A stretch of DNA of 64,000 bases, taken from NCBI GenBank assembly GCA_964625855.1, contig CAZVFC010000002.1:1-64000 (forward strand), given 5' to 3'. The notes below the pieces were generated by a model. It was given only the letters and a program-made list of their open reading frames with translations. It had not been told where the DNA came from and did not search any database. Within the stretch, counting starts at the first letter, position 1. The number at the start of each line of letters is the position of its first letter. This document shows positions 52,817-59,616 of the stretch, one piece after another. The translations under genes and the position numbers were made by a program. Source of the DNA: JAPLUA01 sp964625855 (GTDB lineage Bacteria; Verrucomicrobiota; Verrucomicrobiia; Limisphaerales; UBA8199).

Positions 52817-53836
52817 CTAGCCCAGCGCCAGCAGCACGACGGCGTGCGTCAGGTCCGATGTGAGGGCAAGGGTCGTGGCGTTGGCAGCCGCGCTGGTGAA
52901 CTTCCCCAGCGACGCGATCTCGAACCGCTCGTCGCCCCAGGCGACCTTCGAGTCGGCAACCCGCAGGCCGGCGGGCAACTTGGTGTGATGGAGGGCGGAC
53001 TCGAACTCAGCCACGCTGGATCGGTGAAACGTGGCGCCGAACCGGTCCGCCGTCAGGAGCCAGCACTCCTGTCCGCTGCGCACCAGGAAATGGTCTCCGG
53101 CCACGGCCACCCTCGGCGGCTCCAGGAAGAAGCCGCCGAAGCCGCGGAACGCCCCGGCTTGAGCCAACACGCGCAGGCGTTTCGTTGGCGTCTCGGCAGC
53201 CGGCGGCGCGGCGGGATCACACCACGGGTCGGTCAGGAGGCGCTTGCGGATTTCTGACCAGTCGCCCGAAGCCGGAGCCCCCACGGCGGCCAGCGCCAGT
53301 GAGTCGGGCAGCGCATCCGCCGCCGCAATCGCGCTCGAACGGAAATGCGCCAAGCCCGCCTTCCAGCCCGCGACCTGGCCCAAACACAGCACCGTGTCCG
53401 GGTCTTTACATTCCGGTCCCAGCCGTTCGAGGGCGGTGAGCCACTCCTCCGGGCGCGCGCCGGGTGTCGTTGCCAGGTTATGCAGCGCGTTGCTGACCGC
53501 CCCCACGATGCGGTCCGGTGCTACGGCTACCAATGGTGCGAGAGCCGGCAGCACTCGCCGCCATCCTTCTCCTACCCACGGATGCCGCGCGCCGGGTCCA
53601 ACAAGCTTCTGTCCTACCAACTCCAGACCCGCTTCGTAGGCCACCATCGCCACCTCGGCCACGCGCTCGGGATGGACCTGTCCGACCGCTCGGACGAGCC
53701 CGTCCGCCTCCGTGCCCAGGAATGCCGCGAAGGCTGCGCCGTCCAGATCAGGGTGCGCCCGCCTCGCCTCGGCAAACTGCGCATTGAATTCCGCGCGCCC
53801 CGACCGCAATACCGACGCAAAGGCTTCGCTCAACAT
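52817..53836 (-). CDS. Unknown protein, possible beta-propeller partner of MoxR/VWA
   Basis: A 339-residue protein. The N-terminal 200 residues are helical and Ala-rich (FASVLRSGRAEFNAQFAEAR). The last 120 residues alternate short strands in a pattern like two four-stranded propeller blades (RVAVAGDHFLVRSGQECWLL; SDLTHAVVLLALG). MoxR-VWA-beta-propeller ternary systems with bpX domains have been described as NTP-dependent conflict systems, and position between the ATPase and VWA genes fits, but I cannot prove homology. No catalytic motif is visible. Confidence 0.6.
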   Translation of the reverse strand: MLSEAFASVLRSGRAEFNAQFAEARRAHPDLDGAAFAAFLGTEADGLVRAVGQVHPERVAEVAMVAYEAGLELVGQKLVGPGARHPWVGEGWRRVLPALAPLVAVAPDRIVGAVSNALHNLATTPGARPEEWLTALERLGPECKDPDTVLCLGQVAGWKAGLAHFRSSAIAAADALPDSLALAAVGAPASGDWSEIRKRLLTDPWCDPAAPPAAETPTKRLRVLAQAGAFRGFGGFFLEPPRVAVAGDHFLVRSGQECWLLTADRFGATFHRSSVAEFESALHHTKLPAGLRVADSKVAWGDERFEIASLGKFTSAAANATTLALTSDLTHAVVLLALG

Positions 53837-53860
53837 AGGCTGTATACCCCCCGTACCCCG

Positions 53861-53918
53861 CTTCGGGCTTCGGATTTCGGCCTTCCTTCGGACTTCGGAT
53901 TTCGGACTTCGGATTTCC
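53861..53918. repeat. CTTCGGATTTCGGA low-complexity tandem repeat
   Basis: About four imperfect copies of a 14-16 base unit built from CTTCGGA and TTTCGG fill the gap between the AAA+ gene and the next gene. The same unit occurs at 63634-63668 in opposite orientation, inside a coding frame. Confidence 0.7.
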
Positions 53919-55502
53919 TCATCGTGTCTTCACCCAGCGCAGGTAATTGGTGTAACGCTGATGGAGGTACTTGAGCTTGAGCAGGTCATCATACAGGTGC
54001 CCGTACAGCTTGCGCCCCTTGGCCCATTCGCCGATGAGCCGCTCGATCTTCACCAGGCGCGACCGCACTTCGCTCTCGCTCAATCCGTCCAGGCCGCGTT
54101 TGAACTCGGCGCCGAGAGCAGCCAGAGGATCTTCGCGGTCCAAGTTGAGCCGGTCATAGTCGCCGCAGGAGAGATCGAATACCTTGCGCAACCAGCCCAC
54201 GCGATCCGTGCGGTAGGCGGCGTTGCCCGGGGCGTCGAAGAAGGGGGCGTCGGGATCAGGCACGAGCTTGTCGTGCAGCACAAACGGCAGAACCTGCCGG
54301 ACATCTTCCAGCTCCACCACGCGATTGCCGCGGAAGTAAGCCAGCGCCTTCGAGTAGATAAGCAGTGTCATGAGCAGCCGCACCGACAAGCCGTTCCGGG
54401 TCTGGCATCCGAGGTCCTTCAGCCGGTCGCGCCCGGTTTCCTGGGCCGTCAACGTGTGCCACTCGACGCCGGCCAGGCGGGCGGTGTCCTTGGTCTTGTA
54501 TTCGAACTGCTCCGCGGCCACCTCGCAGAATTCGAACTGGCTGGCGAAGAACTCAATCCGCCGGCGGATAGCCTCCGGAATCTCCACGGCGCGGATTCCC
54601 TCCTCCAGGCGGTCCACCTCGGCTTCCTTGAACACGATCTGCCGCGGCACCACTTCCTCCGGGCGCACGTTCTCCTCGATGCGCGTCAGCAGGTCGTCCA
54701 GAAACCGGGGATTAAACGCCAGCGCCTGCACGATGACATCAATGCGGTCGCGCAGGGCCTCGATCACCTGGTAGGTGCCGCCGCCCTGCTCGTCGTTGGC
54801 GGTCAGGAACCAGGCCGAATCCGGGCACTCATAAATGTGGTCGAGAATCTCCGCGTAGTTGTCCCCCATCACGGTCAGGAGCGCGCTCTGGGTGCGGGTG
54901 GGAATGCGGTTGTATTCGTCAATGATCTTGACCCGCATGGAGAGCCACTTGCGCCAGGAGACGCGGATGTCCTCGATCTTCTGGGCATTGACGAGATCGG
55001 CCGGCAGGGGATTGCCCAGGAGATCCGCGATGGTCATCTGGGGATGGCCATGCTGCATCGCGCGCCGCACTTCGCGCACGGGATAACCGGCCAACACGCC
55101 CATCAGGATGGCGCTGGCGGTCTTGCCCCGGCCCGGGCCGCCGACGAACAGGCATTTGCGCCGCGCCGCGAACGTGAGCAGCGGCAGCAGCACGAAGCTG
55201 GAGTAGCTTTGCCCCGAGGGCAGGGTGAGACGGCTCTTGGTGTCACCCAGCACGAACGACTGCGGCGGGCCGTCGTTATACTCGATATCGTAATGTGGGC
55301 TGATGATGGCGGTGTTGACGATCCAGAAGTAGGCCTGGCGCAGCTTCTCGTCCAGGGGCTGGCCGCCGTCGGCGCCGCCATCCTTCTTATCGGTAACCGG
55401 ACCCCGATAGAGATCGGCTACGTCGAAGGCATGCGGGATGGCAGGTGGATGTGGATTTGTGGGCGCCTGTGAGACGCGCTGGAACAGGTTGAATCGAGCC
55501 AT
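53919..55502 (-). CDS. MoxR-type AAA+ ATPase
   Basis: A 527-residue ATPase. Walker A is GGPGRGKTAS (about residues 121-130) and the Walker B region is KIIDEYNRIPTRTQSALL. Sensor-1 is represented by WFLTANDEQGGGTY. The C-terminal half is a long helical lid. It is the first gene of the eight-gene minus-strand run ending with nadR. MoxR ATPases remodel or activate partner proteins bearing VWA domains, and one is encoded two genes downstream. The tandem repeat in the following gap may weaken cotranscription but no terminator is seen. Confidence 0.88.
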   Translation of the reverse strand: MARFNLFQRVSQAPTNPHPPAIPHAFDVADLYRGPVTDKKDGGADGGQPLDEKLRQAYFWIVNTAIISPHYDIEYNDGPPQSFVLGDTKSRLTLPSGQSYSSFVLLPLLTFAARRKCLFVGGPGRGKTASAILMGVLAGYPVREVRRAMQHGHPQMTIADLLGNPLPADLVNAQKIEDIRVSWRKWLSMRVKIIDEYNRIPTRTQSALLTVMGDNYAEILDHIYECPDSAWFLTANDEQGGGTYQVIEALRDRIDVIVQALAFNPRFLDDLLTRIEENVRPEEVVPRQIVFKEAEVDRLEEGIRAVEIPEAIRRRIEFFASQFEFCEVAAEQFEYKTKDTARLAGVEWHTLTAQETGRDRLKDLGCQTRNGLSVRLLMTLLIYSKALAYFRGNRVVELEDVRQVLPFVLHDKLVPDPDAPFFDAPGNAAYRTDRVGWLRKVFDLSCGDYDRLNLDREDPLAALGAEFKRGLDGLSESEVRSRLVKIERLIGEWAKGRKLYGHLYDDLLKLKYLHQRYTNYLRWVKTR

Positions 55503-55569
55503 GCACTGATGAAGATCAAAGAGGGCAAGCCGCCTTTCAATGCAAAAGATGGGCGGCAGGCGTTCCTGT

Positions 55570-57018
55570 TCACTTCTTCTTTCGACGGGCGGGAATCGGC
55601 TCGGCCTTCCCAGGCCACGGATAAGAGTTCTTGCCAGCGACAGGTTCGACCATGCCGGGCGGGAGCGTCTTTTGCCAGCCCAGGACTTTCTCCGAGAGGC
55701 TCGCGACCACGTCGGCCTGTTGCGCAGAGAGGTCGTTTTGCTCGGCAGGATCGGCGGGGATGTCGTAGAGTTCGAGGCGGCTACGGTCGGGGTTGAGCAG
55801 GAGTTTCCACTGCCCCTCCCGGATGGCGAGCATCGGACTGCGGTTCCAGGGGTGGTTGACGATGCGGAAGCGCCACTCCCACATGAGCGGTTTCGTGCGC
55901 TGGAAGGTTTGGTCGCCCCTCCAGGCGGCGGCGAGACTCTGGCCGCGCAGGGTAGCCTTCACTGCGTTGGGCACAGTGGCGCCAGCGAGTTCGCAGAGCG
56001 TCGGCAGCAGGTCGGCGCCGCTGATGGTACAGCGATCATTGACCTGGCCAGCGGGCGTGCCGTGCGGCCAGCGCACCAGGAAGGGGACCCGCACCCCGCC
56101 TTCGTAGAGGCTGCGTTTGCGGCCTCGCAAAGGCCCGGCACTGCCGATGCCGGACCAGGCGGCGTTGCCGATCTCGATGTCTTCGGGGCCGTTGTCGGAG
56201 GAGAAGATGACGACCGTGTTCTGCGCGAGGCCCAGCTCGTCGAGGTGGTCCAGCAGGCGGCCGACTTGGCGGTCCATCTCGGCGACGGTCGCGGCGTACA
56301 CTTCCAAGGGCGAGGTGAAGCCCGCTGGCTCGGTGTGGCGAAACGGCTTTCTTTGCTCAGCCGAAGGAGCAAGTGGCGCGTGAGGGTCGTTGAGCCAGAG
56401 CTGGCAGAAGAACGGTTTGTTGGTCGCCGCCTTCGCGCGCTGGAGCACCCCGATGGCCGCGTCCATCAGTACGCGCGAGGCGCGGGGGCGATTGGTGACG
56501 CTCCACAGATTCACCTCTTCGCCTGCCATGTCGGCGCGCGCGTCAATCCAATGTGCTTCGTCGAAGCCGTAAATCGTCAATCCCTCGCCGGCCTGTGGTG
56601 GGCGGCCCAGGTGCCATTTGCCGACATGCGCGGTGGCGTAGCCGGATTGTTTCAGCAAGCGCGGCAGCGTGGCCACGGCGGGGTCGAGGAAATCCGACAT
56701 GTCGCGGCTGCGATTCTGTTCGGCAGTGGCGTAATGGCCGTGGATGCGGAACTCTGCCGGCCAGCGGCCCGTCATCAGAGCGCAGCGCGAGGGCGAGCAG
56801 ACGGAGCCGCCCTGGTAATACTGGGTGAAGAGCGTGCCCTCGCGCGCGAGGCGATCCAGCGCGGGAGTCTTGAACCGAGTGTTGCCGTAGCACGAAGGAT
56901 CGCCCCAGCCAAGGTCGTCGGCCAGGATGAAAAGGATGTTGGGTCGGGGCGGCTCCGCGGTGGAAGCGAAACGGAAGCCAAGGAGGGAGAGAATCAGGAC
57001 GGGTATGATGCGTTTCAT
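55570..57018 (-). CDS. Secreted type I sulfatase
   Basis: A 482-residue sulfatase. I use the ATG at 57018, which opens the signal peptide MKRIIPVLILSLLGFRFAS; the frame stays open another 84 codons upstream through an 11-bp tandem repeat, which I regard as non-coding. Metal-binding ILADDLGWGDPSCYG and formylglycine motif CSPSR (Cys74) are intact. HVGKWHLG and FSSDNGPEDIE follow. It ends 67 bases upstream of the AAA+ gene start, in a divergent-independent position on the same strand. The sulfated substrate is unknown. Confidence 0.9.
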   Translation of the reverse strand: MKRIIPVLILSLLGFRFASTAEPPRPNILFILADDLGWGDPSCYGNTRFKTPALDRLAREGTLFTQYYQGGSVCSPSRCALMTGRWPAEFRIHGHYATAEQNRSRDMSDFLDPAVATLPRLLKQSGYATAHVGKWHLGRPPQAGEGLTIYGFDEAHWIDARADMAGEEVNLWSVTNRPRASRVLMDAAIGVLQRAKAATNKPFFCQLWLNDPHAPLAPSAEQRKPFRHTEPAGFTSPLEVYAATVAEMDRQVGRLLDHLDELGLAQNTVVIFSSDNGPEDIEIGNAAWSGIGSAGPLRGRKRSLYEGGVRVPFLVRWPHGTPAGQVNDRCTISGADLLPTLCELAGATVPNAVKATLRGQSLAAAWRGDQTFQRTKPLMWEWRFRIVNHPWNRSPMLAIREGQWKLLLNPDRSRLELYDIPADPAEQNDLSAQQADVVASLSEKVLGWQKTLPPGMVEPVAGKNSYPWPGKAEPIPARRKKK

Positions 57019-57147
57019 AGGCAAGGGCGAGTCTTGCACTGCCGTTCGAGCATGGGAAGACGAATGGGCGTCGAAGCGGAGGCAGGGGTTGGGCCTGGGG
57101 GCACTGTGTGGGCACGGGAGGCGCAGGGGGAGGGCCCGGCTCACGGC

Positions 57148-57202
57148 TATATGCTGGATATATGGCAGGTATATGGCGGGTATATGGTTGGTATATGGTT
57201 CA
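57148..57202. repeat. Five-copy 11-bp tandem repeat
   Basis: Five head-to-tail units of TATATGG plus four variable bases (57148-57202, first unit TATATGCTGGA) lie about 130 bases upstream of the sulfatase start. One repeat per helical turn could form a regulator-binding array or simply be a minisatellite. Confidence 0.75.
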
Positions 57203-57305
57203 TTGGGGTTTCTGCGTGCTCTCGCCTGATGCCCAACGCGGTTGACTACGGGAAAGAGCCGGGGCCTCATTCGGTCCGGCCCAGCCAGCGGATAGACTCG
57301 GACCG

Positions 57306-58988
57306 TTACGGCAGCCAGCGCACGCGGTAGAAGCGCGGGGAGATGTTGGCGGCATCGGGATCAAACCATTCGACTGTGCCGTCGGCACTGAACGCGGTGG
57401 CCAGGGTGATCCATTCCGTCAGGTCGCCGGACGCCTCGATGGCATAGGTGAAGCCGGGGTCGCACTGGAAGAAGAGGCCGAGGCTGCCGTCGGTCTGGAA
57501 CGAGAACGGGTCGAGTTGCGGCGGGGCCGGCTGGCTCACTACAGTCAGTACTGCAGGATCGCTGGTGACGCTCCCCACGGAGTTGCTGAGCAAGAGGGTG
57601 TAGGCGCCGGCATCGGCAGGCCGCGCGCTTGCGATGGCAATCGAAGCACCAGTCGCGCCGGCAATGGGCGAGCCGTCATGCTGCCATTGGTAAGTCAGCG
57701 AGTCGCCCAGGGCTGAAACGCTAAGGAGTGCCGCCGTTCCCGCTGCGATAGTCTGACTCGCAGGCTGGCCGATGATGGTAGGTGGCGTCACCACTGTCAG
57801 GGTTGTCTCAGGACTCGTGAACGTGCCGGACGCGCCAGTGACCACGACGGAGTAGGTGCCGGCGTCATTGGGCGTAACGGCAGTCAGGGTCAGGGTCGGC
57901 TGGGTCGCGCCGATGACGCCGGCTGTATCGTTGAGGTTGTTCGTCCCTTTGCGCCATTGGTAGGTGAAGGGCCCGGGGCCGGCGATGGAGACGGAGAAGG
58001 TCACCAGGGTGCCGGCGGCAACGAGCTGGGTGGCGGGAGTGGCGGCCAGTTGAATGAAGGAGTCGAGGCCGATCAGTTCGATGCGGCTGTTGTTGGCGGA
58101 GGCGACCAGCAACCGGCCAAAGGGATCAGTGGCGAGACTAACCGGCAAGCGGAACTGGCCGGGCTTCTCTCCGTAGTTGCCGATGGCGGCAAGATGGTTG
58201 CCCTGGAAATCAAAGACCTGCACCTGGCCCTGGAAGCTGTCGGCTGCGTAGAGGCGCCCGCCGGCGTCTCCCGTGATGCCTTGGAAGCGGCCGGAGATAT
58301 CCGAGCCGAGGCCGCCGCCGCCGCCGGATGTGTTCAGCGAAAACAGGCGCTTGAAACCGCCGGTGCGATCAAAGACCTGCACACGGTGGTTGTTCTGGTC
58401 CACGACGAACACCTCGCCGGCGGGGCTGACCCAGACGCCGGCAGGGAGATCCAACTGCCCGGGGCCGGAGCCGTACCCGCCGAAGGCCAGGCCGGTTTGG
58501 CTGCCCTGGTAGGTCTTGATTTGGTTGGCCGCGCTGTCGCATACGAAGGCAGTGCCGGTAGCCGGGTCGAGAGCGACGTAGCTGGGCAGGGCGAACTCAC
58601 CTTCACCCTGGCCGAGCTGGAAGAGCAGGTTCCACTGCGCATCAAATACCGAGACGCTGCCTTTCTGCTCTTCGCCAACGTAAACGCGCCCGGTGGCATC
58701 AACCGCAAGCGCAAGGGGAGCAGCCAAACCCGCTTTGACCGAGACTGGCCGGCCGAAGGCATCCAAGACCAGCACCTGCCCGGCCGTGCGGTCGGTAACG
58801 TAGATCCGGCCCGCGGCATCCGAAGCGACCCGCACCGGACCGCGGAGCTGTTGAGCGAAGGAACCGAGGGCGGTGGCGGCTGGGGCAGCAGCCTGGCCGA
58901 AATGGGGTCCTGTGACGAGAAACGCCGCCCCGCAAACCCAGGCGGTGCGCCTGGCCTTCGTGATGAAATGAAAGCAGATGTTCTTCAT
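57306..58988 (-). CDS. Secreted NHL-propeller / Ig-domain protein
   Basis: A 560-residue protein with signal peptide (AWVCGAAFLVTGPHFGQA). Residues about 40-320 contain six NHL-like blades (for example GRIYVTDRTAGQVLVLD, GEVFVVDQNNHRVQVFD). Two Ig-like domains follow (about 325-490; YQWRKGTNN, YQWQHDGSPI with the ADAGAYTLLLSN end). The tail ends RFYRVRWLP, like the glycosidases at the other end of the window. It is the last gene of the cytochrome operon, 4 bases after the lipoprotein gene. It could be a surface scaffold for the cytochromes; that is inference. Confidence 0.8.
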   Translation of the reverse strand: MKNICFHFITKARRTAWVCGAAFLVTGPHFGQAAAPAATALGSFAQQLRGPVRVASDAAGRIYVTDRTAGQVLVLDAFGRPVSVKAGLAAPLALAVDATGRVYVGEEQKGSVSVFDAQWNLLFQLGQGEGEFALPSYVALDPATGTAFVCDSAANQIKTYQGSQTGLAFGGYGSGPGQLDLPAGVWVSPAGEVFVVDQNNHRVQVFDRTGGFKRLFSLNTSGGGGGLGSDISGRFQGITGDAGGRLYAADSFQGQVQVFDFQGNHLAAIGNYGEKPGQFRLPVSLATDPFGRLLVASANNSRIELIGLDSFIQLAATPATQLVAAGTLVTFSVSIAGPGPFTYQWRKGTNNLNDTAGVIGATQPTLTLTAVTPNDAGTYSVVVTGASGTFTSPETTLTVVTPPTIIGQPASQTIAAGTAALLSVSALGDSLTYQWQHDGSPIAGATGASIAIASARPADAGAYTLLLSNSVGSVTSDPAVLTVVSQPAPPQLDPFSFQTDGSLGLFFQCDPGFTYAIEASGDLTEWITLATAFSADGTVEWFDPDAANISPRFYRVRWLP

Positions 58989-58992
58989 GCGC

Positions 58993-59589
58993 TCATGGGT
59001 GTGTGCGTTCCGGTTGGGGCGCGGGACGCGCGATGGCGGGGGACGCTGCCCGGCGGTCGGCGACCCAGGCGCCCTGGCCGCGCCCGACCCTCGGGGGTTT
59101 GGTGAAGCGGATCTCGTCCACCAGCCAGGCCCTGTTGATGTTCGTGAAAAGGTAGAGCATTTCGTAGGAGTCGAACGATTCGTCGCCTACCTGCGCGCCG
59201 GTGCCGATGCGCACATCACGGTAGCGCCACCGCTCCTTCGTGGAGACGCGCATCAAATCTTTCGCTTGCTCCACGCCGGTCAACTCGAGGGACAGGAGAT
59301 GCGAATCAAGGGCCAGGCCGAAGTCGCGGCGGACGCCGATCAGGCCGGTCAGCTTCTTGCCTTCCCGCGGCCCCACCACCGGGTCAATCAGCCTCACGTC
59401 GGCGCGCCGGTAGGCCTCGCTAACAGCCTGGTTGTAGCGCTCCACCAACGCCCGCGCCTGGTCCCTCGCCGACGGCCTGCACCCGATCAGCAGCGTGCCG
59501 CCGAGCAGCGCGATGACGGTGATCTGGCCGCGGATGCAGCACGGCGAGCGGAGGAAGCGCCTCGCAGGTTGCAGCATCGGTTGGTTCAT
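58993..59589 (-). CDS. Small putative lipoprotein, unknown
   Basis: A 198-residue protein with a lipobox-like ALLGGTLLIGC (Cys37), so it is probably lipid-anchored. The body alternates helices and strands with an NTF2/SnoaL-like pattern: ARALVERYNQAVSEAYRRAD start, then WRYRDVRIGTG and AWLVDEIRFTKPP. This resembles cone-shaped NTF2-like domains but no catalytic residue is evident. It is encoded between the 14-haem cytochrome and the NHL/Ig protein, within the same operon. Confidence 0.6.
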   Translation of the reverse strand: MNQPMLQPARRFLRSPCCIRGQITVIALLGGTLLIGCRPSARDQARALVERYNQAVSEAYRRADVRLIDPVVGPREGKKLTGLIGVRRDFGLALDSHLLSLELTGVEQAKDLMRVSTKERWRYRDVRIGTGAQVGDESFDSYEMLYLFTNINRAWLVDEIRFTKPPRVGRGQGAWVADRRAASPAIARPAPQPERTHP

Positions 59590-59616
59590 AAGGCGGGAAG
59601 TCTCAACGACTCGCTC

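Noticed and set aside
53712..55472. A 586-codon plus-strand ORF antisense to the MoxR gene
   Set aside because: No domain pattern; the opposite strand has Walker A and B motifs and the operon context.
57148..57202. A CRISPR-like repeat array
   Set aside because: The units are 11 bp and contiguous, without unique spacers; no cas gene is present in the window.
57019..57270. N-terminal extension of the fourth sulfatase
   Set aside because: It reads through the 11-bp tandem repeat, and a proper signal peptide begins at 57018.
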